Assembly (NCBI RefSeq): GCF_000250875.1 | Contig: NZ_JH604866.1 | Location: 1-32,009 of the forward strand | Reading direction: 5' to 3' | Source of the DNA: Sutterella parvirubra YIT 11816 | GTDB lineage: Bacteria > Pseudomonadota > Gammaproteobacteria > Burkholderiales > Burkholderiaceae_F | Length of the DNA stretch: 32,009 bases | Shown: piece after piece, positions 1-7,542 of the stretch | How the letters are laid out: every line of letters starts with the position of its first letter | How positions within the stretch are numbered: position 1 is the stretch's first letter | Translations under genes and position numbers: made by a program | Notes under the pieces: generated by a model | Seen by the model: the letters and a program-made list of their open reading frames with translations, nothing else | The model's database searches: none | Told to the model about the DNA's origin: nothing

Positions 1-27
1 GCGCTTCTCCAACGAGAGGCACAGAGA

Positions 28-60
28 AAATCCCCGGCCGCTTCCGTCGACCGGGGATTT
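28..60 (-). terminator. Rho-independent terminator of the BASS transporter gene
   Basis: A perfect 10-bp stem (AAATCCCCGG at 28-37 with its complement at 51-60) and a 13-nt loop lie 28 bases past the stop of the minus-strand transporter gene. Read on the minus strand the stem is followed by TTTTCTCTG, a usable U-tract. The outer A/T pairs also give a short T-run on the plus strand, so it may stop transcription arriving from a gene left of the window as well. Confidence 0.8.
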
Positions 61-87
61 CTTCAAGTGGGGTTCAGCTGGTGGATC

Positions 88-1110
88 TCAGCCCTGCACG
101 GCTTCCGGAGCATCCCCCGCCTTCTGCTTGGCGGCCAAAGCCTCGATGCGGTCGAAGAAGCTCGGTTCTTCGCCTTCTTCGCGCATCTTCGCGAAGACCG
201 TCGCGAGCACAGGACCCGTGATGTTGTGCCAGAGGGCGCCGATCGCGGAGGGGAGCGCGGCCATCGGGTTCATGGCGAAGTGCACGGTGGCGAGCGCGGC
301 GCCGAGGCCCGAATTCTGCATGCCGACTTCGATCGAGAGGCACTTACGCTTCGAGAGGTTCATGCCGAGCATCTTGGCGAAGAGGTAGCCGAAGCCCAAC
401 CCCATCGCGTTGTGGAGCGCCACCGCGGCGAAGACGAGGAGACCGGCCGAGACGAGCTGCTTCTGGGCGCCGCCCACGACGGCGGCGGCGATGGTGACGA
501 TCGAGATCACGGAGACCAAGGGCAGCGCGGCGACGATGTTGTCCAACTTCCGACCGAGCCACTTGTGGGCGAAGACGCCGGCGGCGACGGGCACCACGAT
601 GATCTGGACGATCGAGACGAACATCGCGACGGGGTCCACTTCAAGCCATTCGGAGGCGAAGAGATACATGAGGGCCGGGGTCATGACGGGCGCCAAGAGC
701 GTCGTGCACGAGGTGATCGTGACGGACAGAGCCACGTCGCCGCGGGCGAGGAACGTCACGACGTTCGAGGCCGTGCCGCCCGGGCAGCAGCCCAAGAGCA
801 TCAGGCCCACGGCCACCTCGGGCGGCAGGTCCATCACGATGCAGAGCACCCAGGCCGAGACCGGCATGATGACGAACTGACCGACGATGCCGATCGCGAC
901 GTCGCGCGGGCGGCGGAAGACTTCACGGAAGTCCGCGGGCGACAGGGTGAGCCCCATGCCGAACATCACGACGCCGAGAAGAATCGAAATGTAGGGCGCG
1001 GCAAGCTTGCAGGTTTCCGGAATGACGAAGCCGGCGATACCGGCGAATACGACGAGTACGGCGAAGTACTTGTTGGCGAGACGCGAGAGCGTGACGAAAA
1101 CCTGCAGCAT
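88..1110 (-). CDS. Bile acid:sodium symporter (BASS) family transporter
   Basis: A 340-residue integral membrane protein, the usual length for bacterial BASS/SBF-family carriers, which move organic anions with sodium across the inner membrane. Hydrophobic segments fill nearly the whole protein, about nine or ten membrane passes. Family signatures visible are the GVVMFGMGLTL stretch near residue 50, the LLGCCPGGTASNVVTFLARG stretch near 105-125, and the late GMQNSGLGAALA segment near 265, which correspond to the conserved crossover and sodium-site regions. The start is ATG at 1110, preceded on the minus strand by GAGGT about 8 bases upstream. It stands alone with its own terminator. In bacteria such proteins carry pantoate, pyruvate or other organic acids more often than bile acids, so the substrate cannot be named from sequence. 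Confidence 0.88.
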   Translation of the reverse strand: MLQVFVTLSRLANKYFAVLVVFAGIAGFVIPETCKLAAPYISILLGVVMFGMGLTLSPADFREVFRRPRDVAIGIVGQFVIMPVSAWVLCIVMDLPPEVAVGLMLLGCCPGGTASNVVTFLARGDVALSVTITSCTTLLAPVMTPALMYLFASEWLEVDPVAMFVSIVQIIVVPVAAGVFAHKWLGRKLDNIVAALPLVSVISIVTIAAAVVGGAQKQLVSAGLLVFAAVALHNAMGLGFGYLFAKMLGMNLSKRKCLSIEVGMQNSGLGAALATVHFAMNPMAALPSAIGALWHNITGPVLATVFAKMREEGEEPSFFDRIEALAAKQKAGDAPEAVQG

Positions 1111-1572
1111 GGTCGATTACCTCATAAATTTGCCGGCTGCATAGGCAGCCGTGCACCCGGAGCGGAAGTTCTTCTGGGTCATGATTCTTGAAACTTGAAA
1201 ACGTGCGGCCGGTGGGTTTCTGTTCCCCGCGGCCGCGGGTTCATGACGGATGGGAAAGCGCCGGAGGACCTGCATCAGGCGTCGTTTTGCGGTTTGGCCC
1301 GAGGGGTCCGTTTCGCCTTTCCGTTCGCACAATCTATCAGCGCGATCGGGAGGAGGGTGGCGCGCACTTCCCGCAAATGGGGGAGAGCTGAGGTTTTCGA
1401 AGAAAGATATGAGATTTGCCAAAGCGCTTTGGCTGTATGAAGTAGGGAGATTGTCTTAGGGCATTACGGACGTTTTTTCAAAAACGCCGAAGGCGCCCCC
1501 GAAGCGCTTCGAAAGGACTTCCCGACCGGGGTCGAACGGGCGTCGGGGAGGGACGGAGAGCGCCGCACGGGG
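1111..1572. other. Spacer upstream of the BASS gene and reductase remnant
   Basis: No convincing gene is present. Short open frames on both strands lack family resemblance or ribosome binding sites. The spacer holds the 16-bp palindrome at 1418-1433. A frame without a start codon is open from 1441 into the aldo/keto reductase remnant. The first part presumably contains the promoter of the BASS gene, but I could not pick out a clear -35/-10 pair. Confidence 0.6.
1418..1433. promoter_or_regulatory. Perfect 16-bp palindrome, LacI/GalR-type operator candidate
   Basis: GCCAAAGCGCTTTGGC is a perfect dyad with a central CG step. That is the shape typical of operators of LacI/GalR-family repressors (AAA-N-CG-N-TTT core). 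It lies about 310 bases upstream of the minus-strand BASS gene and just before the plus-strand aldo/keto reductase remnant, so it could have controlled either. No LacI-family regulator gene is in the window. The assignment rests on symmetry alone. Confidence 0.4.
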
Positions 1573-1764
1573 GTCCTTGCTCAGAAGCCCTGGATCGTGC
1601 CGATCCCGGGGACGACGAAGCTCGAACGCCTCAAAGAAAACGTCGCGGCGGCCGAGGTGGAATTGACGGCGGAAGACCTCGCGCTCCTTCGCCGCGAGCT
1701 CGACGCGACGCCCGTGCAGGGCGATCGCTACCGGCCCGAGCACGCGAAGCGCGTGGTCGAATAA
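1573..1764 (+). pseudogene. C-terminal remnant of an aldo/keto reductase
   Basis: This frame encodes about 63 residues ending at TAA 1762-1764. They include QKPWIVPIPGTTKLERL, then a stretch around AAAEVELTAEDL, then PVQGDRYRPEH. This is the C-terminal NADPH-binding tail of the aldo/keto reductase family close to YhdN-type enzymes (the IPGTTKxxRLxEN motif and the following xVELTxxDL helix). Full members are about 320-340 residues. Here the catalytic Asp-Tyr-Lys-His barrel is missing, and the frame upstream to the TGA at 1438-1440 has no start codon and no clear family similarity. I read it as the surviving end of a deleted gene, not an expressed protein. Confidence 0.8.
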
Positions 1765-1800
1765 GGCGCAATGAGGCTGAACAAGTCCTCTCCTCTATGA

Positions 1801-1838
1801 ACGAACGGCGCACCGGGTCAAACCGATGCGCCGTTCGT
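1801..1838. terminator. Strong hairpin after the reductase remnant and tonB
   Basis: A perfect 12-bp inverted repeat (ACGAACGGCGCA at 1801-1812, complement at 1827-1838, 14-nt loop). It lies 37 bases after the stop of the plus-strand remnant and about 140 bases past the tonB stop on the minus strand, so it can serve both. The U-tract is weak in both directions. Confidence 0.6.
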
Positions 1839-1851
1839 CTTGGGACGGGTC

Positions 1852-1884
1852 GGGATGCCCGGAGGAGTGAGTGTCGGGCGTCCC
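1852..1884 (-). terminator. Second hairpin downstream of tonB
   Basis: GGGATGCCCG at 1852-1861 pairs with CGGGCGTCCC at 1875-1884 (one G-T pair), loop 13 nt, about 90 bases past the tonB stop. There is no U-tract. Between it and tonB lies a pyrimidine-rich stretch (about 1925-1972) that reads as purines in the tonB transcript. It may be a 3'-end stabilising hairpin and not a terminator. Confidence 0.4.
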
Positions 1885-1976
1885 GGGGGTCGGGGCGGTT
1901 CTTCGGGGGTGGTGTCGGGGGATCTTCCTTCTCTTCGTGCTCTTCTTCCTCTTTATTCCTCTTCTTCCGCTCAGTC

Positions 1977-2861
1977 TCAGATCAGCTCAAACCGGATGGG
2001 GAAGCGGAGCCGCACGTCCTTCCCCGGCGCCGACCAGCGCTTCGAGGCGCGCTTCACCGCGCGGATCGCGGCGACGTCGAGGTCCTTGTGCCCTGCGGTC
2101 TTCCAGACGTCGAGGTCGCGGAGCGCACCGTCGGCGGCCACCGTGAACTGGAGGACGGACGAGCCTTCGAGCTTCATCGCGCGGGCCTTCCGGGGGTATT
2201 CGAGCGAGTGCTCCACGAGGCGCTTCACTTCGGAGAGGAACGGATCGACCGATTCGCCGTCCACCAGCGTCGAGATCCCGCCCGCATCCGACGAGCTCGC
2301 GGCGCCGGGGGCGGAAGCCCCGGCGGCGGCCGACGGGACGGGCGACGGCGCGGGGGCGGGCTTGGCGTTCGTCTTCGCGACCTGTGCGGGGCTCTCAACC
2401 GGCTTCTGCGCGGGCTTCTGAACCTTCTTCACGACCTTCTTCTCAACGACCTTCTTGACGGGTTCGGGCTTCGGTTCGGGTTTCGGTTCCGGTTTGGGTT
2501 CGGGTTTCGGCTCAGGCTTCGGTTCCGGTGTCGGCTCCACGACGGGCTCGGGCTCCGGGGTCGGTTCCGGCTGGGCCTCTTCGACGGGCTGCTCAAGAGG
2601 CTCTTCCACCTGTTCGGGGGCCTGTTGGGGTTCGGGTGCGGCCACTTCTTCCGTGGCCGGCGCCGCTCCCGCGAACTGCGAGAAGGCCATCGACACCGAG
2701 ACGGCTTCGCCCGCCGCGCGGTAGGCGGATTCCGGCATCGCCCAGAGCGTGCCTATAAGCAGCGGCGCGTAGAGCGCCGCCGCCGCGGCGAAGGAGCGCA
2801 CCGAGCGGGCGCAGTCCTCAGCGGCCGCCGCGCTTTTCAGTCTCAACGGTGAAGTTTTCAT
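1977..2861 (-). CDS. tonB: TonB energy-transducing protein
   Basis: A 294-residue protein that links the inner-membrane ExbB-ExbD motor to outer-membrane receptors. It has one N-terminal membrane anchor (about residues 23-42). A long periplasmic Pro-rich rod follows, with Glu-Pro and Lys-Pro repeats (about residues 70-145, including KPEPKPEPKPEPKPEP). The globular TonB C-terminal domain covers roughly residues 195-294 (EYPRKARAMKLEG, then a DGALRDLDVWK strand and a DVAAIRAV helix). The ATG at 2861 lies inside the 3' end of exbD (44-base overlap), so the genes are translationally coupled. The gene is last in the receptor-exbB-exbD-tonB cluster. The Lys/Glu-Pro repeat makes it prone to length variation. 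Iron-uptake use is inferred from the neighbours. Confidence 0.9.
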   Translation of the reverse strand: MKTSPLRLKSAAAAEDCARSVRSFAAAAALYAPLLIGTLWAMPESAYRAAGEAVSVSMAFSQFAGAAPATEEVAAPEPQQAPEQVEEPLEQPVEEAQPEPTPEPEPVVEPTPEPKPEPKPEPKPEPKPEPKPEPVKKVVEKKVVKKVQKPAQKPVESPAQVAKTNAKPAPAPSPVPSAAAGASAPGAASSSDAGGISTLVDGESVDPFLSEVKRLVEHSLEYPRKARAMKLEGSSVLQFTVAADGALRDLDVWKTAGHKDLDVAAIRAVKRASKRWSAPGKDVRLRFPIRFELI

Positions 2862-3216
2862 GCTTGTTCCTGCGCAGGAGGTCGATCACCTGAATGAAGC
2901 CGTCGAAGCGCGCCTCGCGGTCGATGCGGAGCACAACGCGGTCCTTCGGACCCAGGGCCGAGAGATGCCGCTCGATCCCTTCCAGGTCCGTCTTCTCGCC
3001 CGCCCAGTGAATCGTCCCGGCGGCGTCGATCTGGATCAACGCCGGAGGCGCATCCGCCTGATGCGGCGTTTCCGCCGAGTCCGCCTGCGGGAGCTTGATC
3101 TCGATTTCGCCCTTCGCGATGAAGGTGGAGATGGAGAGCACCATCGCGAGGAGGACGAGCATGATGTCGATGAAGGGAACGATGTTCAAGGGTTCCTTCT
3201 TCGGAATCTCGATCAT
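2818..3216 (-). CDS. exbD: Biopolymer transport protein ExbD
   Basis: A 132-residue protein, usual length for ExbD. It has a short cytosolic tail, one membrane helix (about residues 14-32, PFIDIMLVLLAMVLSIS) carrying the conserved Asp of the FIDIMLVLL motif, which is the proton-conducting residue in the family, and a periplasmic domain with the expected DREARFDGFIQVIDLLRRN helix. With ExbB it forms the proton-driven motor that energises TonB. The ATG at 3216 lies 18 bases after the exbB stop, and its 3' end overlaps tonB, which supports one operon. Confidence 0.92.
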   Translation of the reverse strand: MIEIPKKEPLNIVPFIDIMLVLLAMVLSISTFIAKGEIEIKLPQADSAETPHQADAPPALIQIDAAGTIHWAGEKTDLEGIERHLSALGPKDRVVLRIDREARFDGFIQVIDLLRRNKHENFTVETEKRGGR

Positions 3217-3234
3217 GGTGGCGTCTCCCCGGGG

Positions 3235-3663
3235 TTACTCGGCCGCGGCGGCGGGACGCCACTTCGCGGAGAGCACGTTGATGCGGCGCTGGAGCGCGTT
3301 GTAGATGATGAGGGTCGGGATCGCGACGGCGAGGCCGAGAGCGGTCGCCTTCAGAGCGAGCGACAGCCCCGTCATGATGTCCGACGCGTTGATCGTGCCG
3401 CTCGTGCCCATGTCGTAGAAGGTGATCATGATGCCGATCACGGTCCCCAAAAGCCCCACGTACGGGGCGTTCGAGTAGATGATGTAGAGCGTCGTCAGGT
3501 TGTTCGTGAGCGCTTCGTCGTAGTCTTCCTTCGTCGCGTAGCGGGAGGCGTCGAGCGCGCGGAAGAACATGAGCCGCTCGATCGTGAGCCAAATGGTGAT
3601 GAAGCCCATGAGGCCGAGGACGGCGAAGATGACGTAGTCGATCGTTTCCTTCAGAAGTTCCAT
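3235..3663 (-). CDS. exbB: Biopolymer transport protein ExbB (short, TonB-system type)
   Basis: A 142-residue MotA/TolQ/ExbB-family protein with three hydrophobic segments (about residues 8-28, 68-88 and 104-126). Conserved family features are APYVGLLGTVIGIMITF in the second helix and the ALKATALGLAVAIPTLIIYN third helix with its small-residue and Thr face. It is much shorter than E. coli ExbB (244 residues) because it lacks the N-terminal periplasmic extension, as in many short epsilon/beta-proteobacterial forms. Its place between the receptor and exbD points to service for this iron receptor. ATG at 3663; no strong ribosome binding site is visible. Confidence 0.9.
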   Translation of the reverse strand: MELLKETIDYVIFAVLGLMGFITIWLTIERLMFFRALDASRYATKEDYDEALTNNLTTLYIIYSNAPYVGLLGTVIGIMITFYDMGTSGTINASDIMTGLSLALKATALGLAVAIPTLIIYNALQRRINVLSAKWRPAAAAE

Positions 3664-3731
3664 GGTGTGGGGACCGGCGTCGGCCGGAAGCGGTCGTTGG
3701 TGAAAAGAGTGCAGGGGAGACCCCGGGAGGT

Positions 3732-3779
3732 CTTCCGAAGGGTTCCGTTCCGTACCCGGGTATCGGAATCCTTCGGAAG
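3732..3779 (-). other. Long stem-loop between receptor gene and exbB
   Basis: CTTCCGAAGGGTTCCG at 3732-3747 pairs with its near-perfect complement at 3764-3779 (16 bp, one G-T pair). The 16-nt loop itself contains the palindrome TACCCGGGTA. Immediately toward the receptor gene, a second GC-rich pairing (GCCTTCG about 3781 with CGAAGGC about 3812) is possible. There is no U-tract, so this looks like an intercistronic processing or partial-termination structure that would lower exbB-exbD-tonB relative to the receptor. Confidence 0.6.
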
Positions 3780-3849
3780 GCCTTCGCCGTCGGGGGCCGT
3801 GAGGCGCCCCGAAGGCGTCGGATCAGTTGAGCCGGAGAGGCGTCAGATC

Positions 3850-5898
3850 TCAGAACTCATACGTGTAGGAGGCCCAGAGGCTGCGGCCTTCTTCGTACTC
3901 GCGGTAGAGGTTCGAGTACGAGACGGAGCCGCCCCTGCCGGTGGTCGCGTACCAGTCGTAGAACTTGCGGTCGAGGAGGTTGTTGACGACCACGTTCACG
4001 CGATGGTTCTTGTTGAAGCGGTAGCCGGCCCCGAGGTCGAAGATGAGCACGTCGTTGTACTTCGGATGGGTCGAATCGAGAAGCCCCGTCTTGCTCGCGA
4101 CGTTCGGCGTGTCCAACTGCGCGCGGGCGCGCAGGTACGACGTGAAGGGGCCGTCTTCGTAGTCGACCTTGGCCGAAATCACGTGCTTCGGAAGCGAGCT
4201 CACCGGCTTGTTGTAGTTGGTCGCGCCCGGGGTCTTCACCTTGGATTCGGTGTAGGTGTAGCTCCCGGTGAAGGCGAACCCGTAGTAGCGGTTCGTGCGA
4301 AGGCCCACTTCCACGCCCTTCGCCTCAACCTTGCCGATGTTGATGCGGGTCTGCGAGATCGTGGTCGTGCCGTCCTTCACGGTCTCGTAGTCGATCTTGT
4401 TCTTGAAGTCCGTGTAGAAGCCGGTCAAGGTGAGCGCCGCGACGTCCGCGAGGCGGATGTCGGTCGAGAGTTCGTAGTTCCAGCTCTCTTCGGGCTTGAG
4501 GTTCGAGCTCCCGTAGCGGGGGTAGTAGCTGCCGGACTGGCCGTTCAGCTCATAGATCCCGTCGGTGAGTTCCTTCACCGCAGGGGTCTTGTAGCCCCCG
4601 GCGATGCCGCCCTTGAAGCTGATGACTTCAGACGGCTTCCACACGACGTAGCCGCGCGGGGTCACGTGCGAGCCGAAGATGTCGCTCCAGGTGAGGCGCG
4701 CGCCCAAGGTCGTCGACCATTCCTCGTTGATGAAGTATTCGCCTTCCATGAAGCCCGAAATCTGCGTGTGGTCGAGCTTCTTCCCGTAGAGGTCGGAGGA
4801 GATGACGTTGCCCTCCGGGTCCTTCTTGCCGGCGTCCGGGCCGGAGGAGTCGTCGCGGAAGGTGTCGTACCAGTATTCGAGACCCGTGGAGAGGTTCATC
4901 GCACCCCAGTCGCCGAGGTCGATCGGGGAGACCAACTTCGTCGAGGCGATGAAGTTTTCGGCCTTCAGAACGTCGGCCGAGCTCGTGTTCTCCAGCCCCG
5001 CGTACTGGAAGTACGTTTCCGTTTCACCGATGTCGTACTTGCCCTGGTGCGCGAGGACGAGGTTCGTTTTGGACGCCCACCAGAGGCTCTTGATGCCGGC
5101 GGAGGACGTGTTCATCGAGCCGCCCTTGAAGCGGTGGAAGTCGCCGTCGACGTAGAAGCTGTTCGATTCGTTCACCGTGAAGGTGAGACGCCCGCCCATC
5201 GTGCCGGTGAAGCCTTCCGAGGGCGAGTGCGAGGCGTAGCCGCCGGCCGGGGTCTTGAGGCCCGAGGCGCTCTTCTGGTGCCAGCGCCCGCGAAGCTGCA
5301 GCGACGCGGTGTCTTCCTTCAAGGGCGTGGCGAGGTAGACGCCGGTGCCCCAGCTGTTGCCGTAGAGGTCGGAATGCTCCTGGAGCGTCCCTTCGACCGT
5401 GATGCTCCCCGTGAAGCGGTTTGGGTGCTTCTTCGTGATGATGTTGACCACACCGCCCACGGCGTCGGAGCCGTAGATGGTCGACGCCGGGCCGCGGAGC
5501 ACTTCGATGCGTTCGATCGCGGCCGCGGGCGGGAGGAAGCTCGCCTGCGGGTCGAAGCCGTTTTTGATGAACCCGTCGTCGACGTTCTGGCGCTTGCCGT
5601 CGATCAAAATCAGCGTGTACTTCGAGTCGAAGCCGCGCAGGCGGATCGTGTGGCCACCCATCTTCGTCTGCTGGATGTCGACGCCCGGGACGTCTTCGAT
5701 CGCTTCGGCGATGTCGGAGACGGGCTTCGACTGGAGGTCCGAAGCGGTGATGATGGAAACGCTCGCGGGAGCGTCGCGGGTGTCCTGCGCATAGCCCGCG
5801 GCCGACACGACGGATTCGTCGAGCGTGTGGAGGGCGGGTTCCGCGGCGTACGCGGCCGAGACCGCGATCGTCAGGGGGAGAAGTGCAAGGCTTCGCAT
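3850..5898 (-). CDS. TonB-dependent siderophore receptor, FepA/CirA-like
   Basis: A 682-residue outer-membrane receptor. It starts with a Sec signal (MRSLALLPLTIAVSAAYA, predicted cut before AEPA). A TonB box-like LDESVVSA follows at about residues 25-32. The plug domain covers about residues 35-155 (ASVSIITASDL, DVPGVDIQQ, GGHTIRLRGFD, RIEVLRGPASTIYGSDAVGG, VVNIITK). The 22-strand barrel follows and ends with YTYEF, the aromatic C-terminal signal for outer-membrane insertion. The plug motifs are those of ferric catecholate and related receptors, but the exact ligand cannot be read from sequence. It is followed by exbB-exbD-tonB and is divergent from a CeuBCDE-like ABC importer, so it very likely feeds that transporter. 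ATG at 5898. Confidence 0.92.
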   Translation of the reverse strand: MRSLALLPLTIAVSAAYAAEPALHTLDESVVSAAGYAQDTRDAPASVSIITASDLQSKPVSDIAEAIEDVPGVDIQQTKMGGHTIRLRGFDSKYTLILIDGKRQNVDDGFIKNGFDPQASFLPPAAAIERIEVLRGPASTIYGSDAVGGVVNIITKKHPNRFTGSITVEGTLQEHSDLYGNSWGTGVYLATPLKEDTASLQLRGRWHQKSASGLKTPAGGYASHSPSEGFTGTMGGRLTFTVNESNSFYVDGDFHRFKGGSMNTSSAGIKSLWWASKTNLVLAHQGKYDIGETETYFQYAGLENTSSADVLKAENFIASTKLVSPIDLGDWGAMNLSTGLEYWYDTFRDDSSGPDAGKKDPEGNVISSDLYGKKLDHTQISGFMEGEYFINEEWSTTLGARLTWSDIFGSHVTPRGYVVWKPSEVISFKGGIAGGYKTPAVKELTDGIYELNGQSGSYYPRYGSSNLKPEESWNYELSTDIRLADVAALTLTGFYTDFKNKIDYETVKDGTTTISQTRINIGKVEAKGVEVGLRTNRYYGFAFTGSYTYTESKVKTPGATNYNKPVSSLPKHVISAKVDYEDGPFTSYLRARAQLDTPNVASKTGLLDSTHPKYNDVLIFDLGAGYRFNKNHRVNVVVNNLLDRKFYDWYATTGRGGSVSYSNLYREYEEGRSLWASYTYEF

Positions 5899-6477
5899 GG
5901 GATGTGTCTGCCGTTCAAAAAAGAGTCGTCCGCGCGGAAGTTCGGCCGGGCGTCAAAGCCGGGGTGGTCCCCGGTCGGTCCGGAAGCGGGCTCAGAGGTT
6001 TTTCGACCTTCGGTCACGGCAATGCGCCGGTTCAGAAAAGATCCGCCCGGGCGCCTCACGGCCCTCCGCGTAGATCCGGGCGCGGCTCGCGCCTGCCCGT
6101 TGCGACGCATCTTAACTGACAATCATTCGCATCTGTGAACGTGAAAAGCGGGAGCAGGGTGATCGGACGGTTTTGTGTTCGTTTTGTCCGTCAATTGCAC
6201 TGCAAATTAGTGAAAAGAATGGATTCATGCAGTTTCGGCGACCTGTTCCGATAGGCAACCCGGATGCCGCTGATCAGAAGATGCCTTAACGAGGAAGCAT
6301 AGTCTCTAAACAACCTCAAATCGTAGAAAAGATACGGCGTAAAAAGCACGTGAAAACGCAGGTTCTCCGAAAACAGAAGGTGTCTGTCCGTAAAAAGTTA
6401 ATCAATGTAAAGCGTCCGAAGACGCGACAAGTTCTCATTTAGAGTGAGGGCCTCCAAGGACGAAGAACTTCATTTTC
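5899..6477. other. Divergent AT-rich regulatory spacer of the iron block
   Basis: The 579 bases separate the receptor gene (minus) from the permease gene (plus). From about 6120 to 6450 the composition drops to roughly 40% GC (hand count of 6181-6240 and 6301-6360), far below the flanking genes. No gene was found. It holds the partial Fur-box match at 6112-6130 and presumably both promoters. I could not identify unambiguous -35/-10 pairs or a known riboswitch. Confidence 0.6.
6112..6130. promoter_or_regulatory. Possible Fur box
   Basis: TTAACTGACAATCATTCGC matches 12 of 19 positions of the classical Fur box, with the core GA-AATCATT intact. It sits in the divergent spacer between the receptor and the siderophore permease, the place where iron repression would be expected. 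The match is partial and the site is about 215 bases from the receptor start and 350 from the permease start. Confidence 0.4.
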
Positions 6478-7542
6478 ATGACCCGCTCGACCTACATCCT
6501 GTTGGCGGCCACGCTCGCGCTCTCGGTACTCTCGCTCGGCGTCGGGGCGGCGGACGCGTCGCTTTGGGACGCACTCGTCCATGCCGACGAGGAGGCGCTG
6601 CACGTCCTCATCACGTCCCGCCTCCCGCGTCTTCTCGCGATCCTCTGCACGGGGGCCGGGATGAGCATCGCGGGGCTCATCATGCAGCAGCTCTGCGCGA
6701 ACAAGTTCGTCTCGCCCACGACGGGCGCGACGATTTCGTCCGCGCAGTTCGGCATTCTTTTGGCGCTCCTCTTCATGCCGGAGTCGACCCTCTGGGGCCG
6801 CGCGCTCTTTGCCTTTGCGGCGGCGGTCGCGGGCACCTGGCTCTTCGTCTGGGTCGTGATGCGCCTTCCCATGAAGGACGTGATGTTGGTGCCCCTTGTT
6901 GGGATCATGTTCGGGAACGTGATCGGTGGGATCACGAGCTTTCTCGCGTTCCGCTTCGACATGACGCAGGCGCTCTCGACCTGGCTCGTGGGCGGGTTTT
7001 CGCTCGTTTTGAAGGGCCGCTACGAATTGGTTTGGCTCGTCGCCCCGATGATCGTCCTCGCGATGGTCTACGCGCGCCACTTCAACATCGTCGGGATGGG
7101 GAAGGACTTCTCGAAGAACCTCGGCGTCAGCTACGAATTCATCCTTTTCTTGGGGCTCACCATCGCCGCGATGATCACCGCGGCGGTCGTGACCGTCGTG
7201 GGCGCGATCTCCTACATCGGTTTGATCGTCCCCAACATCGTGGCGCTCTACAAGGGGGACGACGTCCGCTCTACCATCCCCGACACGGCGCTCTTCGGCG
7301 CGCTCTTCGTCCTGGCGTGCGACCTGATCGGCCGCGTCGTCATCGCCCCCTATGAGCTCCCGATCGAACTGATCGTGGGGTCCGTGGGGAGCCTCACCTT
7401 CATCGGCCTCATCTTCTGGCGTCTGCAGTTCGGCCGCGGTGCCTTCTCGAAGGAAAAGCTCCTCGCGCTTTTCGGTCTACACCCCAACCGCAATTCGGGC
7501 GGGCCCGGCTGCCCGGGCTGCGCTCCCGGAGGACTCCGCTGA
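6478..7542 (+). CDS. FecCD-family ferric siderophore permease 1 (CeuB/FatD/YclN-like)
   Basis: A 354-residue inner-membrane permease with about nine or ten hydrophobic helices. The family landmarks are SRLPRLLAILCTGAGMSIAG (about residues 47-66), MQQLCANKFVSPTTGAT, and the cytoplasmic GMGKDFSKNLGV loop that contacts the ATPase. Later come GAISYIGLIVPNIV and the GALFVLACDLIGR stretch. These match the CeuB/FatD/VctD/YclN branch, which imports catecholate or petrobactin-type ferric siderophores, more closely than the FhuB/BtuC branches. It should pair with the next permease as a heterodimer. The TGA stop (7540-7542) overlaps the ATG of the next gene. The C-terminal tail has a GC-rich Gly/Pro/Cys stretch (GGPGCPGCAPGG) that is not part of the family core. 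The start is ATG 6478 with only a weak upstream purine stretch. Confidence 0.9.
   Translation: MTRSTYILLAATLALSVLSLGVGAADASLWDALVHADEEALHVLITSRLPRLLAILCTGAGMSIAGLIMQQLCANKFVSPTTGATISSAQFGILLALLFMPESTLWGRALFAFAAAVAGTWLFVWVVMRLPMKDVMLVPLVGIMFGNVIGGITSFLAFRFDMTQALSTWLVGGFSLVLKGRYELVWLVAPMIVLAMVYARHFNIVGMGKDFSKNLGVSYEFILFLGLTIAAMITAAVVTVVGAISYIGLIVPNIVALYKGDDVRSTIPDTALFGALFVLACDLIGRVVIAPYELPIELIVGSVGSLTFIGLIFWRLQFGRGAFSKEKLLALFGLHPNRNSGGPGCPGCAPGGLR

Noticed and set aside
2860-6138. A very long plus-strand open frame (1092 codons) opposite the receptor, exbB and exbD genes
   Set aside because: It is the mirror of GC-rich minus-strand genes. Its product is an Arg/Val/Glu-rich sequence without domains, and the opposite strand has clear families.
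6231-6300. A riboswitch-like stretch (GATAGGCAACCCGGATGCC) in the divergent iron spacer
   Set aside because: It shares short motifs with known classes, but I could not fold it into any conserved core such as cobalamin, TPP, SAM or c-di-GMP.
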